Shown: positions 1 through 8,951, counted from the first letter of the stretch. The stretch: 64,000 nucleotides of DNA from Kribbella sandramycini (GCF_013131805.1 NZ_JABJRC010000001.1:744001-808000); one strand, 5' to 3'. Made by a program: numbers and translations. The notes: generated by a model from the letters alone, not told the origin.

Positions 1-2
1 CC

Positions 3-566
3 TGTAACAACCACGGGACCATCCCCGCGGGCGGCTGGCTGGCCAACAAGTCCTGCGGCTACGTGATGGGGACGGCGATCGCCGGCACCCGCTTCGACGT
101 CCACACCACGACGCCGAACAACTTCCACTTCGGCCGCTGGCGCGCCGGCGACGGCTCCAACTTCTGCGCCTTCCTGGTGCCCGCCGCCCTCGACCTCTCC
201 AGCTCCACCCCGGTCGCCGCGAGCTGCTCCGCCGACACCAGCGAGCGCCTGTCGCACCGCCGCAGCTTCGGCCGCGACTTCGACGCCGCACCTCACACCG
301 GCAACGGCGCGATCATCGTCCGCATCAACCCGTCCGCCTGCACCGGTTACTACAACTACTTCACCGACTCCACCTACAGCACCGGCCGCCTGCACGACCC
401 GGTCAACTTCCCCCTCCCCACCACCGGCGGCTACCGCTACTCCACGAACGACCTGGGCGCCTCGATGATCCGCGTCGACGCTCTCGGCGAAACCATCTGG
501 CTCTTCGTCGCCCGCTCCTGCATCGCCTCCCAGCTCCCCGCCAACCTCAACAACCAGAACGACTGA
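3..566 (+). CDS. Secreted-type hypothetical protein, 5' end missing
   Basis: The reading frame is open from base 3, so the gene begins left of the window; the ATG at 63 is internal because the frame reads on upstream as CNNHGTIPAGGW. The visible 187 residues are rich in Thr, Ser, Asn, Tyr and Gly and contain several cysteines (CNNHG, KSCGY, NFCAF, ASCSAD, SACTGYY, RSCIAS). This composition suits an exported, disulfide-bonded protein, but the signal peptide would lie outside the window. I recognise no family. The stop codon begins a short repeat also found after the LacI gene near 35.26 kb. Confidence 0.6.
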   Translation, partial: CNNHGTIPAGGWLANKSCGYVMGTAIAGTRFDVHTTTPNNFHFGRWRAGDGSNFCAFLVPAALDLSSSTPVAASCSADTSERLSHRRSFGRDFDAAPHTGNGAIIVRINPSACTGYYNYFTDSTYSTGRLHDPVNFPLPTTGGYRYSTNDLGASMIRVDALGETIWLFVARSCIASQLPANLNNQND

Positions 567-656
567 CACGAACGACAGGAGGTAGTCCGCCCCGCCGGGG
601 CTCCGCACGCCCCCGCCCCGCGTGCGGAGCCCCGGCTGACCCCACCACCTCCTGTC
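564..656. repeat. Intergenic inverted-repeat element, copy 1, with internal terminator-like stem
   Basis: Outer arms GACAGGAGGT (574-583) and ACCTCCTGTC (647-656) are perfect reverse complements. Inside sits a perfect 14-bp inverted repeat, GGGGCTCCGCACGC (597-610) and GCGTGCGGAGCCCC (620-633), with a 9-base loop, a good intrinsic-terminator stem without a T tract. The left edge TGACACGAACGACAGGAGG begins on the stop codon of the preceding gene and recurs with one change at 35258. A third, degraded copy lies at 42763-42851. Confidence 0.7.
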
Positions 657-676
657 CTTGGCGCTACCGTTTCCGC

Positions 677-1177
677 GTGCAGGGGATTGCGGATGTCATC
701 GGGCCGAAGCTCAGGGTCTTGTTCTGCGGGATCAACCCAGGGTTGATGTCGGCAGAGACGGGCCATCACTTCGCCCGGCCGGGGAATCGGTTCTGGCCGG
801 CGTTGCACCTGAGCGGGTTCACGCCGCGGCAGTTGAAGCCGGAGGAGCAGAGCGAGCTGCTCGGCTGGCGGTTGGGGATCACGAATGTGGTCGAGCGGCC
901 GTCGGCGAAGGCCGGCGAGTTGAGCAAGGCCGAGCTGGTGGCCGGCGGGGAGCGGCTGGTCGCGAAGGTGCTGGAGTTCGCGCCCGAGTGGCTGGCGGTG
1001 GTCGGGGTGACGGCGTACCGGGACGCGTTCGGGGAGCGGGACGCGGGGATGGGATTGCAGGAGAAGCGAATCGGGTCCACTCGGGTGTGGGTCTTGCCCA
1101 ACCCGAGCGGACTCAATGCGCACTACACCCTGCCCAAACTCGCGGCGGCGTTCGCCGAGCTGGAGCACGTCAGCTGA
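677..1177 (+). CDS. mug: G/T(U)-mismatch-specific DNA glycosylase (Mug/TDG family)
   Basis: This 166-residue protein should remove uracil or thymine mispaired with guanine, starting base excision repair in the cytoplasm. The family-2 uracil-DNA glycosylase signatures are present: GINPG at residues 18-22, whose Asn activates water, and NPSGLNAHY at 142-150, the insertion-loop motif. Length matches E. coli Mug. The start is a GTG at 677; no strong Shine-Dalgarno precedes it. The 3' end overlaps the convergent esterase gene by 8 bases. Confidence 0.9.
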   Translation: MQGIADVIGPKLRVLFCGINPGLMSAETGHHFARPGNRFWPALHLSGFTPRQLKPEEQSELLGWRLGITNVVERPSAKAGELSKAELVAGGERLVAKVLEFAPEWLAVVGVTAYRDAFGERDAGMGLQEKRIGSTRVWVLPNPSGLNAHYTLPKLAAAFAELEHVS

Positions 1178-2099
1178 GCGCCTTGCGGAGGGTCGAGATC
1201 GCGAGCTCGATGGCGGCGGTCGCGGCGTAGGTGTCGCGGAGGGCGTCGAGCATCACGAAGTCGTGGATGATCGCGGCGAACCGGACGGCAGTCGTCGGGA
1301 CGCCGGCTTCCAGCAGCTTGGCCGCGTAGGCCTCACCCTCGTCGCGCAGGACGTCGGCCGCACCCGTGATGACCAGCGCCGGGGGCAGCCCGGTCAGCTG
1401 CTCGGTCGTCGCACGCAGCGGCGATGCGGTGATCTGGTTCCGCTCAGCCTCGTCGGTCGTGTACTGGTCCCAGAACCACTTCATCCCGTCCCGCGCCAGG
1501 AAGTAGCCCTCGGCGAACTCGCGGTACGACGCCGTGTCGAACGACGCGTCGGTGACCGGGTAGAACAGCACCTGCTGGACGAAGTTCACATCCCCGCGCT
1601 CCTTGGCGAGCAGTGTGACGGCCGCGGTCATGTTGCCGCCGACCGAGTCGCCCGCGATCGCCAGCCGGGACGCGTCCAGCCCGTGATCTTTGCCGGAAGC
1701 AACGATCCACCGGGCGACGGCGTAGTTCTGCTCCAGCGCGTGCGGGTAGCGCACCTCCGGCGACAGGTCGTACTCCGGGAACACCAGCGCGGCGCCGGCG
1801 CCGACGGCCAGCTCGCGAACCAGCCGGTCGTGGGTGTGCGCGTTGCCGAAGACCCAGCCCGCGCCGTGGATGTAGAGGATGACCGGGAGGACGCCGGTCG
1901 CACCCTGCGGCTTGATGATCCGCGCCCGCGTCCCGTCCGCAGCGGTGATCCACTCCTCGTCGACCGGCAGCTTCGGGTAGTCGGTGCTCTGCACCTCGTC
2001 GACGGCCTTGCGCCCCTCGGCCGGCGGCAGTTCGAACAGGAACGGCGGCTTCGCGGTGGCGTCGGCGAAGGCCTGCGCGGCGGGCTCGAGAACAGTCAT
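1170..2099 (-). CDS. Alpha/beta-hydrolase of the hormone-sensitive-lipase family (carboxylesterase)
   Basis: A 309-residue cytoplasmic esterase. The HSL-family oxyanion motif appears as HGAGW at residues 78-82, and the nucleophile elbow GDSVGG at 150-155 gives catalytic Ser152; the late IIHDF motif supplies His279. No signal peptide is seen. The ATG at 2099 has a GGAGGAG ribosome site a few bases upstream. It is divergent from a TetR regulator with two matching palindromes between them, so TetR repression is likely. The substrate cannot be read from the sequence; short-chain acyl esters are typical. Confidence 0.88.
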   Translation of the reverse strand: MTVLEPAAQAFADATAKPPFLFELPPAEGRKAVDEVQSTDYPKLPVDEEWITAADGTRARIIKPQGATGVLPVILYIHGAGWVFGNAHTHDRLVRELAVGAGAALVFPEYDLSPEVRYPHALEQNYAVARWIVASGKDHGLDASRLAIAGDSVGGNMTAAVTLLAKERGDVNFVQQVLFYPVTDASFDTASYREFAEGYFLARDGMKWFWDQYTTDEAERNQITASPLRATTEQLTGLPPALVITGAADVLRDEGEAYAAKLLEAGVPTTAVRFAAIIHDFVMLDALRDTYAATAAIELAISTLRKALS

Positions 2100-2129
2100 G
2101 GTGATCTCCTCCTGGCGGGGTTCGAAAGT

Positions 2130-2183
2130 GGAGAACGTGCGTTCTCCCCGATGTCCTGTACTCTAGGAGAACGATGGTTCTCC
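2130..2183. promoter_or_regulatory. Twin TetR-type operator in the divergent esterase/TetR promoter
   Basis: Two 18-bp palindromes share the same half-site. Site 1 (2130-2147) is GGAGAACG-TG-CGTTCTCC and site 2 (2166-2183) is GGAGAAC-GATG-GTTCTCC, with centres 36 bp apart. Both lie between the divergent start codons, as expected for autoregulation by a TetR repressor that also controls the esterase. Confidence 0.82.
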
Positions 2184-2218
2184 GCGCAAGGTGGCGCGGG
2201 TCACAGGAGGAGAAACGG

Positions 2219-2791
2219 ATGGCGATCGACACCGCGACAGCGCAGCAGCAGGTCCTCGACGCGGCCGACGCGCTGTTCTACGAGCGCGGCGTCCAGGCCG
2301 TCGGGATGGACGCGATCCGGACGGCGTCCGGTGTCTCGCTCAAGCGCCTCTACCAGCTGTTCCCCTCCAAGGACGTGCTGATCGAGGCCTACCTGGACCG
2401 CCGGGAAATCCGCTGGCAGACGATGCTCGCCGACCACGTCGAGGCCAAGACCGACCCCCGCGACCGGATCCTCGCGGTCTTCGACTTCCTCTATTCCTGG
2501 TCCAACCAGCGCGACTACCGCGGCTGCGCGTTCATCAACGCGTTCGGCGAGCTGGGCACGGTCTCACCGCGCGTCGCCGAAATGGCCCTCCAGCACAAGG
2601 AGGGCTTCCGCCAAGCGCTTATCCAGCTCGGGACCGCAGCCGGCGCGACCGACGCGGAGCGCCTCGCGGACCACCTGATCCTGCTCAGCGAAGGCGCGAT
2701 CACCCGCTCCGCGATCTCCGGCTCCCCCGACCCCGCGCTCCGCGCCCGCGAGGCCGCCACGCTGATCCTGGACGCGTCCCTCCCCCGCTGA
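2219..2791 (+). CDS. TetR/AcrR family transcriptional regulator
   Basis: A 190-residue repressor with an N-terminal TetR helix-turn-helix: the segment ILDAADALFYERG-like helix is followed by VQAVGMDAIRTASGVSLKRLYQLFPSKDVLIEAYL at roughly residues 23-57. The C-terminal part is an all-helical ligand domain. The ATG at 2219 is chosen because AGGAGG precedes it; an upstream in-frame ATG at 2174 lies inside operator site 2. It probably represses itself and the divergent esterase. The ligand is unknown. Confidence 0.9.
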   Translation: MAIDTATAQQQVLDAADALFYERGVQAVGMDAIRTASGVSLKRLYQLFPSKDVLIEAYLDRREIRWQTMLADHVEAKTDPRDRILAVFDFLYSWSNQRDYRGCAFINAFGELGTVSPRVAEMALQHKEGFRQALIQLGTAAGATDAERLADHLILLSEGAITRSAISGSPDPALRAREAATLILDASLPR

Positions 2792-2816
2792 CTCGCTCAT
2801 TCGGCAGGATGGGCCC

Positions 2817-5800
2817 ATGCGTGCCCAGGAGCTGCTCCGGTCGATCGACGATCTCCCGTACGGCGAGCGCCTGCGCCGGCTCTCGATCGACGGCCGTGCC
2901 CTGCCCGCCGCCGAGCGGCAGACCCTCCTGGCCGAGCTGGCCGCCGGCACCCCGTTCGAACGCAGTCTCGGCCTGACCATCGCCCAAGCGACCAGCGACG
3001 TCGCCTACGTCACGAGGCTACTCCGCGACCCGGTCCCCGCCGTCCAGTCCCAAGCGCTCGCCGCCGTCGGCAACGGCGTCCCCGTCTCGGACGACGACCT
3101 CCGGATCCTGTACGACGACGCCCCAGCCGCCCTCCGTACCCGGCTCCTGCACCTGATCCGCAAAACCCGCCGCACACTGCTCGCCGCTCGCCTGATCGAC
3201 GACCACCGCGAACGCTGGGGCGACCAAGCCGCGGCCGGCCTGCTCAACGCGACCGATGCCGCGACCGTCGAACGCCTGCTCCCCGAGCTCGCCTACTGCC
3301 TCGGCCCCGGCGAATGGCGCCGCCTCGGCGCCCGGCACCCGGACGCCGTCCTGGCCCACACCACCAGCATCCTCCCGTCCGGCCCCGACCGCGACGAGTG
3401 GTGGCAGGGCCCGGCGTACGGCGTCCTCGGCGCTCTCGACCGGCAGCCCACCCAGGCGACCCTGCTCCTGATCCGCGCCCTCCCGCCCGGTCAGTTGCCC
3501 ACCGCAATCATCGAGGTCCTCGGCCGGCTCCTGGACCACGACCCGCTCGTGCTCGAGATCCTCCTCGACCCCGACATCGCCCATGCCCTCCCCCAAGCCC
3601 TCACCCCCGCCGTCCGCCGCCGTCTGTATCGCTACCCCGACGACGATCTCGTCGAACTCGGCCACCTCCTCCGGCCCGACCTCACCCCACTCCTCGAAGA
3701 CCTCCCACCCAGCCGCCGGGCAAAGATCTTCACCGCCGTCACCCGGTCGGTAGACCTCGGCCAACGCGTCCTGCCCGGTGAGCTTCTGACGGCGCTTCCG
3801 CACAAGCTGCGCGCCGAGCAGACCCGCCGGATGTTGACCCTGCCGAAGGTCACCGACAACCTCCACGAGAAGTGGCGGATCACTGCGTTCCTCCCGTACG
3901 ACGAAGCTTTCGCCCGGCTCGATCCGGAGGTGCGTCGCGCCGACGCCGACGAACGCGCCACGGTCTACCGGTCGGTGATCCAGGCCGCCGGCCACTCCCG
4001 CCGGCCCGCGGCGATCGAGAGCGCGCTCTCTTGGGCCACCCGCGTGCGCAACGACCGCAGCGCCGTCCGCACGAGCGTCCTGCAAGGTGTCGGCGAGCTC
4101 CCGCCCTCGATGCTCGCGGACGCGCTCGTCCCCACCCTGCAGACGCTGCTGACCGACGCGCTGGAGGCGCGCGACTCCGACTGGAACACGCAGCGCTGGC
4201 TGACCAGGATCTCCGAGACGGCGATCCGGCAGGGCGCCATGCACCGTCGGCTCGGCCTGCTCGAGTGGGGCCTGCAGGCGCACGCCCGGATCACCGAGAA
4301 CAAGGGCACGATCTCGCTCTACGGAGTGATCGACGGCCTGCCGCGCGGCGAAGAGGTCGCCGTCTATGCGGCGCTCCGCCCGTACGTCGATCACGCCGTC
4401 GCGCGGAAGGAATTCCAGCTGCCGTTCGCGATCGCGCGCGCCTTCGACGAGCGCGGGTGGACGATCGAACACCTCCAGGAGGTCCTGGAGGCGGCGGTCT
4501 GGTCGAACCAGGAGAACACCGTCAACGAGGCGACCGAGCTCTGGTTGCGGCCAAGCCGGACCCGCGCCGCCCGGATCGAGCGGATCATCAAACGCGATGT
4601 CGGCATGGCTCGCTGGAATGCGGTCTGGCAAGCCGTCACCGGTCTGCGCACCGATCTGCTCGACACCGTCCTCAATCACCCGGCGAAGATCCGCCGATTC
4701 GAGCGAACCCATCGCGCGTGGGCCGTTCGAGACCAAGATCTCCGGCACTGGTTGCCGCGGCAGCAGGCTCGGTATGCGGAGTTGGTGGCCGGAGCCGCGG
4801 CGGATGAGCGGATGCCGGAGTGGGCGCGGGCGAACGCGGTGTCGACGTTGGGGCGGGTTCCTCAGGTGGGGCGCGCCGCGCTGGAACCGTTCCTGGACGA
4901 CGAGAACGTGTTGGTGCAGGAGGCGGCGCTCAAGGCGTTGGCGTGGACGGACTCGCCGCAGGAAGTGCTGCCGGTGTTGCTGGCGCATGCCGGTGATGAT
5001 CGGGCCCGGGTCGCGATGTACGCCGCGACGCGGGCGGCGCGGTTCGTCCGGCCGAGTCTGTTGCCGGGTTTGCTGCATCCGATCCTGATCGGTGCCGGCA
5101 TGAAGGTGACGTCACGCAAGGAGGCGGCGCGGCTGCTCGGCTCGCTGCGCGCGCCAGGTGCGAGCGCCGTACTGACGGATGCCTGGACGTCGGCGCATCG
5201 CGATGTCCGAGCGGCGATCACGAGTGCGGCCTCGCTCTATCTGTTACATGAGCCGGCCAGCTGGGCGCTGCTCCAGCAGGCCGTGCACGACAGCGATGCG
5301 ACTGCGATCGTGCTGACGCAGCGGCCGGCGTACGGGCTGGCGACCAAGTACCGCGCCCGGTACGCCGATCTGCTCGTCGCGGTCGCGAATCGGCCCGAAC
5401 CCGAGGTGGTGCGGGCCGCCCTCCGGGCGATGCCGCGGTGGGCGCAATGGAGTCCGTCGGTGGCGCCGGTCTGCGCCGGATTCATCGCTGACCTGCGGGC
5501 GCGGACGTGGACCGACGCGACGTCCGCGCTGGTTGCGATCGTGGCCGCCGATCCGCAACTCGGCCTCGACGACCTGCTGGCGACCGTACGCCTGCTCGTC
5601 CGGCTGGAGGACGATCCGAACCTGCCGAACGCGGCCGCGGATCGCGACCACCCGGCCCGGCAGCGGCTGACCATCTTGGCCGACCGGCTGCCAGACCGAA
5701 CGGTCGCGGATCGACAGACCTTGCGGGCAGTTGCCGCCGAGCTGGTCGGGCCGGAGCTGCTCAGCCTGAAGCTCGGGCTGCTGGTTCGGGCAATCGAGTG

Positions 5801-6104
5801 GAGTGAGCTGGCGACGCTGGTCGAGGCGATCGGCGACCGGCCGCTCACGGCGTACCAGACGGCCAACAGCCTCAGCGCGCGTTTGAGTCAGACCGAAGCG
5901 CAGTGGACACCCGAGCAGCTGGAGCCGATCGCCCGTGAGCTGATCGGCAGCGCGCCGCTGTTCGCCTGGGCGATCATCGGCGCGGCCGGACGCCGGACCG
6001 GGTGGGCGCCGGCGTGGCGCGACCTACTGATTGCCCTGCGCAACCACCCGGAGGCCGACGTCCGTCAGCTCGCGCTGGAGATCCTCACCGCCGCGGAGGG
6101 TTGA
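2817..6104 (+). CDS. Large HEAT-repeat-like protein of unknown function
   Basis: A 1095-residue protein without signal peptide or membrane segments. It consists of repeated amphipathic helix pairs; the clearest HEAT-like units are in the last half, for example DDENVLVQEAALKALAW followed by DDRARVAMYAATRAARFV, and RNHPEADVRQLALEIL at the C-terminus. Such solenoids usually act as protein-binding scaffolds. No catalytic motif was seen. The gene starts 25 bases after the TetR stop with no evident Shine-Dalgarno sequence. Its 3' end overlaps the convergent fucosidase gene by 20 bases. Confidence 0.75.
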   Translation: MRAQELLRSIDDLPYGERLRRLSIDGRALPAAERQTLLAELAAGTPFERSLGLTIAQATSDVAYVTRLLRDPVPAVQSQALAAVGNGVPVSDDDLRILYDDAPAALRTRLLHLIRKTRRTLLAARLIDDHRERWGDQAAAGLLNATDAATVERLLPELAYCLGPGEWRRLGARHPDAVLAHTTSILPSGPDRDEWWQGPAYGVLGALDRQPTQATLLLIRALPPGQLPTAIIEVLGRLLDHDPLVLEILLDPDIAHALPQALTPAVRRRLYRYPDDDLVELGHLLRPDLTPLLEDLPPSRRAKIFTAVTRSVDLGQRVLPGELLTALPHKLRAEQTRRMLTLPKVTDNLHEKWRITAFLPYDEAFARLDPEVRRADADERATVYRSVIQAAGHSRRPAAIESALSWATRVRNDRSAVRTSVLQGVGELPPSMLADALVPTLQTLLTDALEARDSDWNTQRWLTRISETAIRQGAMHRRLGLLEWGLQAHARITENKGTISLYGVIDGLPRGEEVAVYAALRPYVDHAVARKEFQLPFAIARAFDERGWTIEHLQEVLEAAVWSNQENTVNEATELWLRPSRTRAARIERIIKRDVGMARWNAVWQAVTGLRTDLLDTVLNHPAKIRRFERTHRAWAVRDQDLRHWLPRQQARYAELVAGAAADERMPEWARANAVSTLGRVPQVGRAALEPFLDDENVLVQEAALKALAWTDSPQEVLPVLLAHAGDDRARVAMYAATRAARFVRPSLLPGLLHPILIGAGMKVTSRKEAARLLGSLRAPGASAVLTDAWTSAHRDVRAAITSAASLYLLHEPASWALLQQAVHDSDATAIVLTQRPAYGLATKYRARYADLLVAVANRPEPEVVRAALRAMPRWAQWSPSVAPVCAGFIADLRARTWTDATSALVAIVAADPQLGLDDLLATVRLLVRLEDDPNLPNAAADRDHPARQRLTILADRLPDRTVADRQTLRAVAAELVGPELLSLKLGLLVRAIEWSELATLVEAIGDRPLTAYQTANSLSARLSQTEAQWTPEQLEPIARELIGSAPLFAWAIIGAAGRRTGWAPAWRDLLIALRNHPEADVRQLALEILTAAEG

Positions 6105-7911
6105 GTTCCGCACCGACCTGCTGGAGGAGATCGGCGTACTGCTGCTCCATCCGGCCGTCGCGGCTGGGACCGACGTTCAGCAGGTACTGGTAGCCGTGGT
6201 CGCGTTGGTAGGTCTCCTCGCCGACGATGTCCTCAAGGGTGCGCGGGCCGGGCGACTGGTCGTTGTGGAACCAGTCCCAGTTGCTGCTGCTGATCATGTC
6301 CGACATCTGGATCGGGTCGGTCAGGCCGGCCGGCGGGCGACCGTCCTCGTACTCCAGGACGTCGGAGGTGGCGAGGCTGTCGTTCTTGTCGTTGTTGACG
6401 ATGACAGTGCCCGGCGAGACGTTGCGGACGAAGTCGCGGACCTGGTCGTACGGGATCTTCCCGTAGCCGGGCGCGAACGTCCACGCGTCGAACCAGAGCT
6501 GCTCGATCGGGCCGTACCGGGTGAGCAGCTCGCGGAGCTGGTTGATCACCAGCTCGGTGTTCTCGCCGTTGGTCCGGTCCCAGATCGAGTAGTAGAAGCC
6601 GACGTTCAGGCCGGCCTTGCGGAAGGAGTCCGCGTACTGGCGGACGACGTCGCGCTGATAGGGGCTCTTGGCAACGTCGTACTCGTTGGCGGCGGTGTCC
6701 CAGAGGGCGAAACCGTCGTGGTGCTTGGTGGTCAGGACGCCGTATTTCATGCCTGCGCTCTTCGCGATCGCGGCCCACTGATCGGTGTCGAGGTTGGTCG
6801 GGTCGAAGACGGACGGCGGCGTGCCGGGGGTGGCCCACTGCTCGTTGGTGTACGTCGCGACGCCGTAGTGGATGAACATGCCGAACTGGTTCTCGCGAAT
6901 GTGCCGCGCGACATCGGGCGTCGTCAGCGGCTGGTTGCCGAAGATCTGCACCTCGGCGAGTGTCAGGTAGCTGGTCAGCGTCGACTGGATGCGGACGTAC
7001 CGCGCGGTGCGCTGGACGTCGATCGTCCGGTCGGCGCCGATGTTGCGGACTCGGGTCGCGGTCACACCGGGCTGCCGCAGGGTGCGCGCCAGATCGGTCG
7101 AGGCGAACGGCTTGTCCGATGTCAGCACGTAGAAATCACGCAACCGGTCGGCGCAGCAGTCGGTGCGGTTGAAGACCCGGATGGTCGTGACTCGCTGACT
7201 GGTGCGGAGATCGGCCTCCCACCACGGCTGGTACTCGCTCTTGGTGTTGCTGAGGGAGGCTTTGTCGACGTCCTGAGCCCGCGTCGACACACCGCCGTCC
7301 AGCACACTCGACTGCGTCGTCTTCGCGGCCGGCGCGAGGTTCCGGTACTTCGGCACGTCGACCGGGCCGCGGTAGACCTCGACCTCCCCCAGCGCGAGCG
7401 GGTTGTGCCCGGCGAGCTGGATCCGCACGTACCGGCCCTCGCGTCCGATCGGCACCTCGACCTTCCCCGCCACGCGATCGACGTGGTACGCCGAGACGCC
7501 GCGCTGCTTGCGGGCCGCCTCCAGGGAATCCGCGGCGAACGGCTCGTTCGACACCAGTACGTAGAAGTTCGCGAGCCGGCCGACGCAGCAGTCGGTCCGG
7601 TTGTAGATCGCGATCCGGCCGATCGACCGCCGGCTCTCCAGGTCAACCTGCCACCAGGCCTCGTCCTGCTCGTCGGTATGGGACAGCGAGCCGTTCCAGA
7701 AGCCGCCGTCCCGGTTGCCGTCGACCGCGCGGGACGCGGGCGCGGCGGTCGCGTACTCCGAACTCTGGGTCGCGGTCCGGCCGCGGGCAAGGTTCTCATC
7801 GGCCGGCGGCTGCGCGGCCGGCGCTGGAACGGCGATCGCGGACGCGACCAGACCGCTCCCCATCAGCACGGCCAGCCAGCGGCGGGCACGCACAGCACCA
7901 CGTGATCTCAC
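6085..7911 (-). CDS. Secreted GH29 alpha-L-fucosidase with two discoidin (F5/8 type C) domains
   Basis: A 608-residue exported protein. A basic N-terminus and hydrophobic stretch ending around PAPAAQ form a signal peptide. Two discoidin-like carbohydrate-binding domains follow (about 40-175 and 185-320), each with an IYNRTDCC or VFNRTDCC motif. The GH29 catalytic domain starts at ENQFGMFIHYG; it has KHHDGFALWD and the LWFDAW motif whose Asp475 matches the family nucleophile. The product would release terminal alpha-L-fucose outside the cell. The GTG at 7911 is chosen for its AGGAG site and because it begins the signal peptide; the open frame continues upstream antisense to nothing meaningful, within the LigD gene. 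Confidence 0.88.
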   Translation of the reverse strand: MRSRGAVRARRWLAVLMGSGLVASAIAVPAPAAQPPADENLARGRTATQSSEYATAAPASRAVDGNRDGGFWNGSLSHTDEQDEAWWQVDLESRRSIGRIAIYNRTDCCVGRLANFYVLVSNEPFAADSLEAARKQRGVSAYHVDRVAGKVEVPIGREGRYVRIQLAGHNPLALGEVEVYRGPVDVPKYRNLAPAAKTTQSSVLDGGVSTRAQDVDKASLSNTKSEYQPWWEADLRTSQRVTTIRVFNRTDCCADRLRDFYVLTSDKPFASTDLARTLRQPGVTATRVRNIGADRTIDVQRTARYVRIQSTLTSYLTLAEVQIFGNQPLTTPDVARHIRENQFGMFIHYGVATYTNEQWATPGTPPSVFDPTNLDTDQWAAIAKSAGMKYGVLTTKHHDGFALWDTAANEYDVAKSPYQRDVVRQYADSFRKAGLNVGFYYSIWDRTNGENTELVINQLRELLTRYGPIEQLWFDAWTFAPGYGKIPYDQVRDFVRNVSPGTVIVNNDKNDSLATSDVLEYEDGRPPAGLTDPIQMSDMISSSNWDWFHNDQSPGPRTLEDIVGEETYQRDHGYQYLLNVGPSRDGRMEQQYADLLQQVGAELNPPRR

Positions 7912-7973
7912 GACAGTCTCCTGACGTCGTCGGGCGGGACGGCAGGAGCGTAGAAGATTAATTCGGAAAAAAC

Positions 7974-7991
7974 TAGATCCTATAGGATCTA
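7974..7991. promoter_or_regulatory. Perfect 18-bp palindrome upstream of the fucosidase
   Basis: TAGATCCTATAGGATCTA is a perfect palindrome 63 bases upstream of the fucosidase start. The centre TCCTATAGGA resembles GntR-family operators. On the minus strand it is followed by GTTTTTTCC, so it could instead be an intrinsic terminator for the LigD gene, whose TAG stop lies at its edge (7989-7991). It sits in the only clearly AT-rich patch nearby, which fits a promoter. Confidence 0.6.
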
Positions 7992-8951
7992 CGTTTCCTC
8001 CTTTTTCGCCGCCTCTCGTTTCCGGCGCTTGCCCTCGTGCATCGCGACCACCCGGGCGATCGGGATCGCCCGCCCCTGTTCGAGCAGATCGGCCGGCAAG
8101 CTCTGCGGCGCCGGCAACTGCGCGGCCCATCGATCCACCCCGCCCAGCTGATCGACCGCGGTCTTCACGGTGAAGTCCTGCGGCGTGACCCGATCCAGGT
8201 CGTCCCAGCCGACCGGGAACGACACCGTCGTCCCAGGCCGAACCCGCGGGCTGTACGCCGCCACCACCGTTGCCCCACCCGCGCGGGTCGAGTCGACGAA
8301 CACCTTCCCGTGCCGGTCCTCCTTGAGGTACGCCGTCGTCGCCACCTCCGGATCGAGCGCCGCCGCCCGCGCCGCGATCGCCCGCGTCGCCGCGGCCGCG
8401 TCGTCGATCGGCACCGACTCGTCGATCGGCACGATCACGTGCACACCCTTGGCGCCACTCGTCTTCACCGCGCCCGCCAGCCCGGCGTCCGCCAACGCCT
8501 GCCGGACCAGGAACGCTCCCTGCACAGCCTTGCCGAACGCTTCCTCCCCCTCGGGCGGATCCAGATCCAGCACCAGGTGCGTTATCCGGCCGTCCAGCAG
8601 CAACGTCGGGTGATACTCCACCGCCCGCTGATTCGCGAACCACAACAGCGTCCGCCGGTCGTCGCACAACGCGTACCGAACCTCACGCCGCGAAGCCTCC
8701 GCCCACACCGAAGTCGTCCGCACCCACTCCGGCGTGTACTTCGGCACGTTCTTCTGCATGAACGCCGGCTGCCCGGGCCGGATCCGCACCACCGACAACG
8801 GGCGGCCCGCCAAGCCGGGCAACACCCACTCCCGCACCGCATCCAGATAGTCGACCAGATCCCGCTTGGTCGCGTCAGCCCCCTCGAACAGCGGCTGATC
8901 CAGATTCGTCAGGTCGACCCCGTCACGCGTCTCGTCCGGCTTGCTCGCCAT
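7989..8951 (-). CDS. Stand-alone LigD-type polymerase/primase domain protein (non-homologous end joining)
   Basis: A 320-residue archaeo-eukaryotic-primase-type polymerase, as found fused to ATP-dependent ligase in LigD. The metal-binding DLD motif is at residues 129-131 (VLDLDP), and SGAKGVHV at 165-172 matches the nucleotide-binding motif. It would fill gaps with (ribo)nucleotides at double-strand breaks, with Ku and a ligase encoded elsewhere. No ligase or phosphoesterase domain is attached and no ku gene is in the window. The C-terminus is lysine-rich (KRRKREAAKKEET). A role in repair is known for the family; its partner here is inferred. Confidence 0.88.
   Translation of the reverse strand: MASKPDETRDGVDLTNLDQPLFEGADATKRDLVDYLDAVREWVLPGLAGRPLSVVRIRPGQPAFMQKNVPKYTPEWVRTTSVWAEASRREVRYALCDDRRTLLWFANQRAVEYHPTLLLDGRITHLVLDLDPPEGEEAFGKAVQGAFLVRQALADAGLAGAVKTSGAKGVHVIVPIDESVPIDDAAAATRAIAARAAALDPEVATTAYLKEDRHGKVFVDSTRAGGATVVAAYSPRVRPGTTVSFPVGWDDLDRVTPQDFTVKTAVDQLGGVDRWAAQLPAPQSLPADLLEQGRAIPIARVVAMHEGKRRKREAAKKEET

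Noticed and set aside
1116..2381. Long plus-strand open frame of 421 residues opposite the esterase
   Set aside because: It is antisense to a clear esterase, Arg/Pro/Gly-rich with no domain, and overlaps the TetR start; typical of high-GC antisense frames.
3018..5078. 686-residue minus-strand open frame inside the HEAT-like gene
   Set aside because: It lacks any recognisable motif and has the amino-acid bias of an antisense frame; the plus-strand reading has regular helical repeats.
6031..7905. 624-residue plus-strand frame opposite the fucosidase
   Set aside because: The minus strand encodes a clear GH29 enzyme; the plus frame is Val/Arg-rich noise.
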